Source: Aquimarina pacifica (GTDB taxonomy: Bacteria > Bacteroidota > Bacteroidia > Flavobacteriales > Flavobacteriaceae). From it: DNA of 64,000 nt. A program made the position numbers and the translations under genes. How positions within the stretch are numbered: the stretch's first letter is position 1; each line of letters opens with the position of its first letter. The notes under the pieces were generated by a model. The model saw only the letters and a list, made by a program, of their open reading frames with translations. It was not told where the DNA came from and ran no database searches. Positions 26,132-36,200 of the stretch are shown piece after piece. The stretch is from the NCBI RefSeq assembly GCF_000520955.1, contig NZ_JACC01000009.1, forward strand, positions 62,001 through 126,000, read 5' to 3'.

Positions 26132-29100
26132 TAGTTAATTACTATTTTACGTATTTGACTTTCTTTTTCGGTTTCTAGTAATAAGAAATAGATTCCGGAG
26201 GGTAAATTCATACTGTTATCAATAGTGTAATTACTGCTATTGCTTCTTTCCTGCGTTATCAAAGGGGTATTAGATACGAGATTAAAAAGTCGGAGCGAAA
26301 TCCAACTTTCTTCAGCAAGTGATACAGAGATGGTAAAATTTCCTGAATTAGGGTTAGGAAACGTATCAAATTCTAAAATATATGGGGAATTAGTTTCTAT
26401 ATCATCTATTAGAGTTCTGGGTTCATCTATGATGATAGGCTTCATGTCGTCTTGATAACAATCGCCTTGATAAGATCTAAGGGTAATTTCATAAGCACCA
26501 GGTGTATTAAAACGCAACACTAGAGCCTCGTTACTTTCGTCAATAATTTCTGCTTCTCCACCAGAAATCATCCATTCGGTATTGATGCTTAGGGGATCAC
26601 TGGCATTAACGACAATTACATCTTCTTCTGCATAGGCCTGCGAGGTGATTACTAATTGCGAGTCAATATCGACTGCAGAAGTTGTGATCCTAATTGTATC
26701 TGTACCAATACATCCTAATCTAGTGGTTAGGGTGGCGGTATAGGTTCCTGCTTCTGTTATTGTTATTGCAGGAGTGTTACTTGTAAATCCATTATCCGAA
26801 GTCCATGAATAAGTTGCCAGATCATCATCAATAGTAATATCTAAGCCATGTGTCTGACCATTACATAAGGTTCTATCATTACCTAAATTCACTAGAGTTG
26901 GTTCTGGATCAATTAGTTCAATATCCTTAAATCCCATACACCCTGAGGCATCGGTGACCTGAAATCTATGAATACCAGCTGGGAGTTCTTGTGCAAGCAT
27001 ACTATTGCTATTGATTGTATCCCATGCATAAGTGTATGGCGGTGTACCACCTTCGACAGTTACAGAAATGCTGCCATCGTTTCCTAAATAACAAGTAGGA
27101 TTAATCTGTTCTATTACTTTGATCTCTAGCCCACCGGGTTGATCGACGCTAACTTGTCCTGTGACTTCACATCCTCGGGCATCTATAATGTAAGCGATAT
27201 ATTTACCTGCGATAAGATCAGTAATCGTTGCAGTAGAACTACCATTAGACCAAAGAATAGTATAAGGAGAGATTCCGCCAGAAATATTTACTGAAGCTGT
27301 ACCGTTGTTACCCGAATCACAGGTGATTGCTGTACTGCTCATACTTACTTCTAATAATTCTGGCTCTTCGAATGTATATAGTTCATCGGTAGCTTCAATG
27401 AGTATTGCACTATCATATATTCCTATAATTCTACCCAAGGCATCTTCGACATTAAGTGCATAATTTCCTGTTGAGAGGTCCACGGCTATAGCTGTGGTCT
27501 GGGCAGGTAAATCGATATATGTACCCGAATCATCTTGCTTTTTCCAATAATATTTATAAGGTTGTCCTGTTGTAAAAGGTAAGCCACCTGTAACTGTAGC
27601 AATTAATTGTCCATCAGAAAATGGATTGTTAAAGGTATTATTTTGGTTACATGAAATAGGAACATGTACAGCAATAGTAGCTTCGATAGGATCATACATT
27701 TCGAACTCACTTTCTATCAAAGTACAGTTATACTCTTGACCAGTATCTGGGTTGGTTACTCCATCAATATCTAGATGATAGTTTCCTGCAGAAATTCCTT
27801 CCAATCGAATCTGAAAAATATCGTTGGATAAGCCAATAATGCTTGTGGTGGTTTGTGCGTTGAGTGATGTTCCTGATGCATCGGTCCATAGATAGGAATA
27901 TACTAAATTAGCCATCCCTGATCCATCACTAATTTGGGCTTCGACCCATCCATCAGAGGCTCCGGCTGTTGATGGCGTGCCAAATGCAGTGTAAGTGATA
28001 GTGACAGGATTGGGTTCTAAAACGGTATATGGGACCGTAATTTGGCAATCATTAGCATCGGTTACTGTAATGGTATAGGTATCTGCCAGTAAATCTAAGA
28101 TGTTTTGATCTTCTGAAATCAAATCATCATCACTGGTATACCATGCATAATGGTAGGGCAATGTTCCGCCTATAACTTCTATGTCAATAGAACCATGATC
28201 TCCACCATAACAGATATTATTTTTTATAAAAGAATTGCTAATTTCTAATAATTCTGGTTGGGTAATTACTACAGAAGGAACTACTATAGGTGGATTTATC
28301 AGCGGAGGATTGTCTGTAGAGTTACCTTTAAAGTCGGTAACAATCACTTTATAGATTCCTGGGTCTAAATTGGTAGCTGTCTGTGATGTTTGTCCTATGT
28401 TGGTATATAAGCCTGCAATTTCCTTTTGCCATTGATAATTATAGGTTGAATCTAAATTAGGCACTCCTCCTGTTGGTGTGGCAGTAATGGTGCCATCAGC
28501 AGCTTCAAAACATTGTACCATGGTAGCAGAAAGGGTTACGACTAATGGATCCGGTTCTGTAACCTCTATGGTTTCTGAGCTAATTGTACATTCATTAATA
28601 TCTTCTACAGTTACAGTATATGCTCCTTTTCCAATATTGATTAAGTTTTTGTCAATACCGACTTCATCCCCTATTTCGTTTATCCAAGAATAGGTGTATC
28701 CTGGTGTGCCTCCAGATACAATGATATCAATATTTCCATTCGTTAATCCAAAACCTGATGGGAAGTTGATGTTGTCTAAACTTATGGTCAGTGGTGTAAC
28801 TGGCTGATCAACGACTACCTCTAATTCTTCTTCATTATCAGAATACCCCGTACAGTTATTAGTATCTTTAACTCGTATTGTATAGGTGCCTTTTTGAAGG
28901 TTTGTAATAGCATCACCATTACTAAAATTAGTCCATGTTCCATCATCGATTTGATAATTATAGGTTTCTGATCCTCCTGATACAGTTAAGGTAATTGTTC
29001 CATCATTGCCACCATGGCAAGAGACATCTTTTGGAGCGGCAGAAAAAACTACTTTATCTGGTTCTGAAAAATCAAAATCTTCGGACTGTGCTGTTATTCC

Positions 29101-31059
29101 GTTACTATCTGTTATGATAACATAATAGATTCCATCTCCGATATTAGGAAGTGTTGTTATTGTTTGCGTTCCTGTTCCTGATATTGTTCCTGTTCCTAGA
29201 GGAAAAGCATCACCTTCTCTATGCCATTCGTAGGTATAGTTTTCACTATTCTTGAGAAGTCCACCAGCCCCTGTTGCGGTTAAAGCACCATCATTATCTC
29301 CATAACAAGTAATGGGTCTAGTTATACTAATGCTTACCTCGAGTAAGGGAGGTTGTGTAATCTCAAATTCTTGTTCCCCTCTACACCCTTCACTATCGAT
29401 TACTACTGCTATATATTTTCCTGCAGGACCTATAAAATTAGATGAATTTTCTCCATTGATAGGTGTTGTTTGGCCCAATCTAAACCATTCATAATCTTCA
29501 TAAGTTCCACTACCTCCATCAAAATCTTTTAATTCTATTTCACCATTTAAGCCAAAGCCAAGCGCAGGAGTCATATCTCCATCAAAGGTGATTTCTTCTT
29601 TTGCATCAAAAGTAATCGTCACTATCTTTGGATTATCACCATTCATTGCCACACATTCATCGGTATCTCTAATTCTAATGTTATGTGTACTTGCAGATAG
29701 ATTAGCAATGATACCATTGTTTGGTAGGGTTTCCCAATCATTAGTATTGCGCTTATATTCAAATGAACCAGAACCTCCTTTTGGGGTTACTCTAATGCTG
29801 GGGATATCACCAAAGCATTTGGGGTGAATTCCTATGGCAGAAAATTCTACAGGGTCGGGTGCATTAATCGTAAAAGAATAGGATTCTTCTATACTTGCTG
29901 GGTCATCAGGGGTGTCTCCATCAGGATACAATTGATATACCACTGCGTATCTACCATCGCCTAATTCATAGCTTCCGGTTCGAGGTTTCCATTTGAATGT
30001 TATGTCCTCTCCATCAATATCTAAATCGTCATAGAGATATGAGTTATTAGTACTATCATAATTATTAACTAAAAACTCGTCAGTAACAAAATTTCCGTCA
30101 TTATTTTCATCCCAGTAAACACTTACGAATAGGTTTTGATCATTATCTATTTCACCCTTTAATTCTAATATAAAACTTCCATCACCCGAATTAGAGCATG
30201 TTGGTGTAATTGCATTTATATCTACAAAATCGGGAGAGCATTCTTCTACGACTCTTTCAACAATGGCATATGCTCCTTCATCTAGTACGCCACCTTCGTA
30301 TAATGGGGGAGCGGCCCGTACATTAGATCCTGGGGGTTTGTATTGCATTCGTAGTTGCATATTCCTAGATGTGTAATTAAAATGCAATCCAAAGCTTTCA
30401 AAAACCTCAAAAACCGAAGCGTTTAATGGGTAATTATCTGAAAACTCATAGATATTTTCCCAATAGCCCGCCTTATCATAATAAAACCATGTCAAACCTG
30501 GTATATCTTCTGTTGGATTACTACTGTCTATGGGGAAAATAGGTTCGTCTACACATATATTTTTTGAGGTATCATTGGCATTTAGTAGTCGCTCGTTGAG
30601 ATAAGGCATTAATACAGCTTCTACATGATGTGTAAAATTGCCATTTGTTGAGGATCTATATACGTGATCAAATAAGTCTCTTGTTCCGTCCAAGACTGTC
30701 GAGTATGTATTACTTACGTCACATGTGGTAGAATCATCATTATCTATAATAAGGCAATAGTCAAACTTATATCGGATAGTATAAGGGCGTTTTGACAAAA
30801 GCACTCCTGCAGATATAGCCATTCCTCCGTCAACCGAGTATTCATCGGTTCCTCTGTCACTAAACCCTATACTCGATAACAGTACATCATCTTTATCATA
30901 AACTATAGCTTGGTAACTACCATAACCTGGCTCATAACCAACAGCACTAGTCCCTGTATAAACAAATCCTCCTGCAATTTCTAAGTAATATTGATCTTGT
31001 GCATGACTAGTTTGAAAATACAGTAATCCTACAAATAGCACGAGTATTATTTTCTTCAT
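26131..31059 (-). CDS. SprB-repeat surface protein with type A T9SS sorting domain
   Basis: 1642 aa with a signal peptide (LVLFVGLLYFQTSHAQ). After an N-terminal domain of about 250 residues, roughly nine or ten SprB-type repeats of 90-120 residues follow. They are recognisable by ITCYGDNDGALTATGAGG, VSCHGGNDGTITLTVSGG, NICYGGDHGSIDIEVIGG and PTCYLGNDGSISVTVEGG, each followed by YxYxW and a G-xYTVTVTD-like strand. An Ig-like segment comes next. The C-terminal 80 residues are a type A T9SS sorting domain (FPNPNSGNFTISVSL ... LPSGIYFLLLETEK ... IRKIVIN). SprB repeats occur in the SprB gliding adhesin; this protein is smaller and likely a surface adhesin or scaffold. It is 3 bp after the FN3 gene. 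Confidence 0.93.
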   Translation of the reverse strand: MKKIILVLFVGLLYFQTSHAQDQYYLEIAGGFVYTGTSAVGYEPGYGSYQAIVYDKDDVLLSSIGFSDRGTDEYSVDGGMAISAGVLLSKRPYTIRYKFDYCLIIDNDDSTTCDVSNTYSTVLDGTRDLFDHVYRSSTNGNFTHHVEAVLMPYLNERLLNANDTSKNICVDEPIFPIDSSNPTEDIPGLTWFYYDKAGYWENIYEFSDNYPLNASVFEVFESFGLHFNYTSRNMQLRMQYKPPGSNVRAAPPLYEGGVLDEGAYAIVERVVEECSPDFVDINAITPTCSNSGDGSFILELKGEIDNDQNLFVSVYWDENNDGNFVTDEFLVNNYDSTNNSYLYDDLDIDGEDITFKWKPRTGSYELGDGRYAVVYQLYPDGDTPDDPASIEESYSFTINAPDPVEFSAIGIHPKCFGDIPSIRVTPKGGSGSFEYKRNTNDWETLPNNGIIANLSASTHNIRIRDTDECVAMNGDNPKIVTITFDAKEEITFDGDMTPALGFGLNGEIELKDFDGGSGTYEDYEWFRLGQTTPINGENSSNFIGPAGKYIAVVIDSEGCRGEQEFEITQPPLLEVSISITRPITCYGDNDGALTATGAGGLLKNSENYTYEWHREGDAFPLGTGTISGTGTQTITTLPNIGDGIYYVIITDSNGITAQSEDFDFSEPDKVVFSAAPKDVSCHGGNDGTITLTVSGGSETYNYQIDDGTWTNFSNGDAITNLQKGTYTIRVKDTNNCTGYSDNEEELEVVVDQPVTPLTISLDNINFPSGFGLTNGNIDIIVSGGTPGYTYSWINEIGDEVGIDKNLINIGKGAYTVTVEDINECTISSETIEVTEPDPLVVTLSATMVQCFEAADGTITATPTGGVPNLDSTYNYQWQKEIAGLYTNIGQTSQTATNLDPGIYKVIVTDFKGNSTDNPPLINPPIVVPSVVITQPELLEISNSFIKNNICYGGDHGSIDIEVIGGTLPYHYAWYTSDDDLISEDQNILDLLADTYTITVTDANDCQITVPYTVLEPNPVTITYTAFGTPSTAGASDGWVEAQISDGSGMANLVYSYLWTDASGTSLNAQTTTSIIGLSNDIFQIRLEGISAGNYHLDIDGVTNPDTGQEYNCTLIESEFEMYDPIEATIAVHVPISCNQNNTFNNPFSDGQLIATVTGGLPFTTGQPYKYYWKKQDDSGTYIDLPAQTTAIAVDLSTGNYALNVEDALGRIIGIYDSAILIEATDELYTFEEPELLEVSMSSTAITCDSGNNGTASVNISGGISPYTILWSNGSSTATITDLIAGKYIAYIIDARGCEVTGQVSVDQPGGLEIKVIEQINPTCYLGNDGSISVTVEGGTPPYTYAWDTINSNSMLAQELPAGIHRFQVTDASGCMGFKDIELIDPEPTLVNLGNDRTLCNGQTHGLDITIDDDLATYSWTSDNGFTSNTPAITITEAGTYTATLTTRLGCIGTDTIRITTSAVDIDSQLVITSQAYAEEDVIVVNASDPLSINTEWMISGGEAEIIDESNEALVLRFNTPGAYEITLRSYQGDCYQDDMKPIIIDEPRTLIDDIETNSPYILEFDTFPNPNSGNFTISVSLAEESWISLRLFNLVSNTPLITQERSNSSNYTIDNSMNLPSGIYFLLLETEKESQIRKIVIN

Positions 31060-31062
31060 CTT

Positions 31063-33264
31063 CTAATATTTTATATCTAATTGAGCAGTCTCACTTAGAG
31101 TACCATCCATAAAAACTGCTCTAATGACATAGGTGTATTCATTATTGGGATGTACTTTTTTGTCTACAATGCGTTTTGTTGTAGGGGCCACATTTGTTAA
31201 TAATGAAACAGATTGGTCCTTTACTCCTTTATAGATCATTAATTCGGCAACATTAGGTTCTTTATATGCTTTCCAGAATAACTCTATAAACCCATTTTCT
31301 TTGTCTTTATAACTAGATAAGCGTTGTATCTGAGGCTTTAATCCTGTTTTGGGAATTTTTACAGTTAAGGGCACTGCCGGATCAGATTCTAAACCACTTT
31401 TGTCAATAGCAATTAGGGTATAGCTATATAGTTTTCCTGCTTCTATGGCAGTATCTTCATAAGAAGTTTGGGAAACTTGGTTTGATTCATTTTTGGGGAG
31501 TATTTCTTCATCATTTTTTATTGATTGTATTGTATGTATTAACATCCAATCTAGGGTGTCATTATCTTTTCTATAGAGTTCATGCTTATTTACGTCTGCA
31601 CTAGAACTATTAGCCCAGCTTAGCATTACTTTACCTACTTCTATATTGTAGGTCTTAAAAACCGCTGGTGTTGGTGGGATAAAATCTGGTTTACTAAGTT
31701 CTAAAACATCAGATGGAGGAGACATGTTAAAGCGTTCATCAACAGCAATGAGTTGATAATACACTTTTGTATTCAAGTTTTTTACTGAGATACTGTCATA
31801 ATATGTGGTTCCTTGGTGAGGAGACACTGTAATTTGTGAAAATTCTTCTTCTTTATTATTTCCTCTAAATACCCGATATCCTAAAATATCTTTTTCTGTA
31901 TTCGGTTTCCATTGCAGAGTTACGATACCTAAACTATCTACTTTACCCTGAAAACCTATAGGTTTTACTGGGGGTAACGAATCTACTGGTTGTACCAAAG
32001 CAGGAAATGAAGTTTTACTTAATCCTTCTTTTGCAATAGCCGTAATAGTTAAATAATTAGTGGGTAATAAGCTATCATATTTTAGCTTTCGAGCTTCTGG
32101 CGGGATGTCCTTCATAACCGTAGTATATTTTCCGTTGACCTTATCACTACGCCTAAGTTCAAAACCTTTGATATATTGGTTTCCTTCTTCTAGAAATTCC
32201 CATTCTAATATAATTCGATGGTCATCTAAATAGTTTTTATTGGTAATTCTAGGAGTGTAAGGTAACTGCTTTTCACTTTTTCCTGAGACGACATTCGATG
32301 GTTGACTTAATTCTCCGAAGGGAGTTTTACCTAATACTCGGTAATAATATTTTTTTTGTGTAACGATAGAGTCTAGATAAAACATACGTTTTGCATTGGT
32401 TTTGTCACTATTGTTTAAACCGGTTAATGGTTTTTTATTTAGTTGTACGAAAGTTTCTCCATCTTCAGACCGTTCTACGAAATAACTGTTGTAGGTTTTA
32501 TTATGGATGGCATAATTCCAGTTAAGCATGACGCTCTGTTCAGTAAAAATAGCTGCTAAATCTAGCGGTTTAGGTAGTTTCTGATAATCTCCTAATCCTG
32601 TAAATACGCCTCCTTCTTTAATAGGTAGTTCTATCTCGGGAACTAAGGATGTGATTTTGTACAAATACTTTTCATTTGGTAGCACATCGTGATCTACATA
32701 TGCTAATCCAGCCATTTCTGCCACGGTATAATCTTGATCTGCTACATACAATCCCCATGTATATCGTTGTTGCTGTTCTTCTGCAAGGTTTACGATAGCA
32801 GAGAGTTTGTCCATTCCTTCAATATCAAAACTTTCACCATAAAGAGACTGAGCCATTACCGCCGCATTATTGTTATTATCTATGAGTGTATCCCATTCTT
32901 CTAATGGCTTAGGTTTAAAAACGCCAATAGTTTTTTCAACAGGTTGTGCTAATGTGTTTTTATCTCTAGTTACTGTATATCGTTTTAACAGATAGCCGTA
33001 TGTATTTAATTTTTTCCATGCTATTGCTGTTGTCGTTCCCCATCTCAATAAAATTTTTCCTTCTATCTGAGGACGACTCATAACAACAATTTTGTGATCT
33101 TCAATGTTTAAAATATCTGCTTGTTGCGCTTTACCATACTGAAATGACACAAGGCATACTACTATTATCAGGTTTTTGGCAGAGGTTTTTAGGATATCAG
33201 TAGTTCTAATAAAACACTGAGATACTTTCTTTTGGATGAAAAATTTGTTTATACCCATGTTCAT
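31063..33264 (-). CDS. Secreted fibronectin type III repeat protein
   Basis: 733 aa. A long N-terminus with a signal peptide (NLIIVVCLVSFQYGKAQ) is followed by a domain of about 190 residues rich in aromatic residues (KILLRWGTTTAIAWKKLN). Four or five FN3 modules follow, with recurring phrases SVMLNWNYAIHNKTYNSYFV, IILEWEFLEEGNQYIKGFEL, VTLQWKPNTEKDILGYRVFR and VMLSWANSSSADVNKHELYR. No sorting domain or lipobox is visible, so after export it may stay periplasmic or associate with partners. ATG at 33264, with an alternative at 33258. It starts 12 bp after the 1566-aa gene and ends 3 bp before the SprB-repeat gene. Confidence 0.85.
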   Translation of the reverse strand: MNMGINKFFIQKKVSQCFIRTTDILKTSAKNLIIVVCLVSFQYGKAQQADILNIEDHKIVVMSRPQIEGKILLRWGTTTAIAWKKLNTYGYLLKRYTVTRDKNTLAQPVEKTIGVFKPKPLEEWDTLIDNNNNAAVMAQSLYGESFDIEGMDKLSAIVNLAEEQQQRYTWGLYVADQDYTVAEMAGLAYVDHDVLPNEKYLYKITSLVPEIELPIKEGGVFTGLGDYQKLPKPLDLAAIFTEQSVMLNWNYAIHNKTYNSYFVERSEDGETFVQLNKKPLTGLNNSDKTNAKRMFYLDSIVTQKKYYYRVLGKTPFGELSQPSNVVSGKSEKQLPYTPRITNKNYLDDHRIILEWEFLEEGNQYIKGFELRRSDKVNGKYTTVMKDIPPEARKLKYDSLLPTNYLTITAIAKEGLSKTSFPALVQPVDSLPPVKPIGFQGKVDSLGIVTLQWKPNTEKDILGYRVFRGNNKEEEFSQITVSPHQGTTYYDSISVKNLNTKVYYQLIAVDERFNMSPPSDVLELSKPDFIPPTPAVFKTYNIEVGKVMLSWANSSSADVNKHELYRKDNDTLDWMLIHTIQSIKNDEEILPKNESNQVSQTSYEDTAIEAGKLYSYTLIAIDKSGLESDPAVPLTVKIPKTGLKPQIQRLSSYKDKENGFIELFWKAYKEPNVAELMIYKGVKDQSVSLLTNVAPTTKRIVDKKVHPNNEYTYVIRAVFMDGTLSETAQLDIKY

Positions 33265-33276
33265 ATCACAATAGTT

Positions 33277-36200
33277 TTAAATATTAGGGTTCTTAAATTT
33301 CATTATACTTGAGGTCCCTTTGGTCCCTCCTGGTAATACATATTGCATTTTTACATTATAATACCCGGGTGTTATTGCCTTAAATTCTCCGTTAATGATA
33401 TAGTTATACTTCTGTATTTGGCTTTGATATTTTGAAGTGTTTCCTAAATATTTGTTAGCAATCTTATACCTAATATTATAGAAATCTTCGATATAGTGAT
33501 AGGGTAGATTATAGCGAAAAGGAATTCTTATATCGAGTAATGAATATGAGGGTTGACTCTCTAAATAAGTGCTATACCAAGTTATAGTATGCATAGCTTT
33601 TGTTGGTGGGACTCCTAATTCTTTTGTATCTCTATCTAAGGTGAATTCTGGTTCTAATGGATATCCTTGGTATACTAAGGGATATACGGTGTTGTTATAA
33701 TAAGAATCATCTAAAATAGCTTCTGTAGCGACCAAAGGTTGAAATTCTGTATATGTACTTCCATTTAGTTCTAAAATACTAAAGCGTTCTGACGGAGCTA
33801 CATCCGTTATTAGCGTATGAACAAGTGTATTTATAGGAACTAAAAAGTACTGAGAAACTACTTTGGCATCTATTTTTTGTTTAAAAGTATTATAAGCACT
33901 TGTTTTTATGGTATATGCAAGCATTTCTATTTCTACTCCATCTTTGGCTACGTCCTGTGCTTGCTTATTTAGGAGCTCTACGGTATTTCCTTCTTGTCCT
34001 GTTTCTTGCGAAACATATTCCTCTTCTTCATACTCTTGTACCTCTTGGTTTATCGGATAACTAACCATTCTAAACTGATATTCTCTTTGATTGCTTACAT
34101 CAGGAATATCGAAGGTTACCTTTTTTTCTGCTTGGTTATATACTACCTTATCCGTCTGTTTGAAATCAATATCACTTGTGAATTCTATGCGTTGTTTCCA
34201 ATCTGTTTCTGGACCAAATAGATACGATTGTCCCCTGTCTAGTTGTATATATCCTATGCTCGTTTCGTTTTGATAAAAATTGTCTTGATCAATAACGGGG
34301 TAGCAATATTCAATATTTGATATCGGAATGTAATTAGGAGCTTCGCCTGTTTGGAAGGTTATTTCTTCAATTTCTTGTGCAACTTCTCCGTCTTGCTTCA
34401 GTGTAACCCAAGTCCCAGATTGCCTTTGTTGAAAACTCACTTTTACTACAAAATGCAAAGAAGAATTAGGAGGAAGAATTTCTGTGGATATAAAATTAGC
34501 AACATCATTATTAGAGTTCCATTCTAATTTTCCTTCAATTGGAGTTCCTTCTTTAGAAAGTAATAGCTCATCCAGTAGGATTCGATATGTACCGATACCC
34601 TCATCATCTTCGAATTGAAAAGCTTCATTTATTTTCATATTGAAGGCTACTTGTGGTACAGCAAACACATCCACATTGCTTGATTCATTTTTAGGTTTTA
34701 TATTTGAAATTATTTTTACACCATCTAACGGAGCTGTATTTACTAGTTCACATTCTTGTCCTAACTCTAGCATAAAATTAAATTCTCCTTTGGCAAGTCC
34801 GCCTAGTACATTGTAATATCCACCAACATATCCCCTAAACCAAGCAGGATTAGGTAGTTTGGCTTGCAAAAGAATGGCGGCGCCAGCGGTTAAAATGGGC
34901 GCTTTTTTTTCTTTACCTAATAGTTTTATGCGTATCCCTAATTCTCCTTGTAGATAGGCATAGGCCTGACCATTGGCATACCAACCATCAATACCAATTT
35001 GTCCACTGCTTTTACAAGCAGTTTCGCCATAATCTTTGAGCATAATATCAAAACCAAGACCTACCTGAAAACGCGCATATAACATTAAGAAGCCCATATT
35101 ACCGGTATCCACACTTAAACTCATCCCAAAAGCGAATCCACTACCTTCTCCCAGTTGATTTAAGTCTCTCATATAATCAAGAGTATCCATATCAACTCCC
35201 AAAATGTCAGCAACAATCTGAGGAGGTGGCGGACTGCCAGGTATTTTGTCTCCTACCATTAAGTATGAGGTTACTTGCAAGCTTGCACCTCCTAATCCGA
35301 TTTGTAACCCTACGGGATCTGTAGGGGTTCCCATATGTAGATACCATTCTTTGGGAGCACAATGAAAAACGGCCCAGCCTGCTCTTCCTTTTTCTCCGAC
35401 GCCACTAAAAATATTTCCCGGAGTATTAACAAATACTTCCATTTCGGCATGAAATACTTTGTTCTGAAAATCCATTTCCATAGAGAAGTTAGCATCGATA
35501 CCAATATCTAATGTTAATCCATCTTGAGGAAAAGCGAGTTTACTGTAATCGACAAGGTTTGTTTCTTTCAATTTATTCATTGCCGCATTATCTGCTCCCA
35601 AACTATTGACTTTATCCTCCATGGCGGTCATCTTGTCTTTAAATTGGTCTCCAAACCCGAAGTCTAAAGCTTTTACGATATGGGCTTCTCCAAAAAACAT
35701 CACTCTGTTAAGTCCGCCATTATTATTAAATGCCAATTCGAACCCAACTTTGCCATTTAATGCTTTTTCATTTCCTAAGGCAAAACCTATTAAAGCTCTA
35801 AAACCGAGATAAGTGTCTCTGTCCGGCACGTAGGATTGTCCTGAGGGAATTCCTGCAGAATAAGTACCAGGAGCTTTTCCCATATGATAATAGGCTCCAC
35901 CTCCAAACCCATTGACAATTACGGGTCCGATATAGACTTTTGTAGGAGCATTGGATAAATCAACATAGGCATCTAGATACCAATATCTAAAATCTGTTTT
36001 TCCAAAGCATGCGGTAACATCTACTTTTATTCCTACAAAATCAGCACTTACTTCTCCATAAAAACCATCACCATAGACTGGGTCGTCTTCTCTAATATCA
36101 ACAAAACCATCTATTTTTATGGCTCCCATATCGGCTTTAACGGATATTCTATTGACTTTAATACGATCAAATTTCCAATGTTGTAGGCCATCATTTTCGC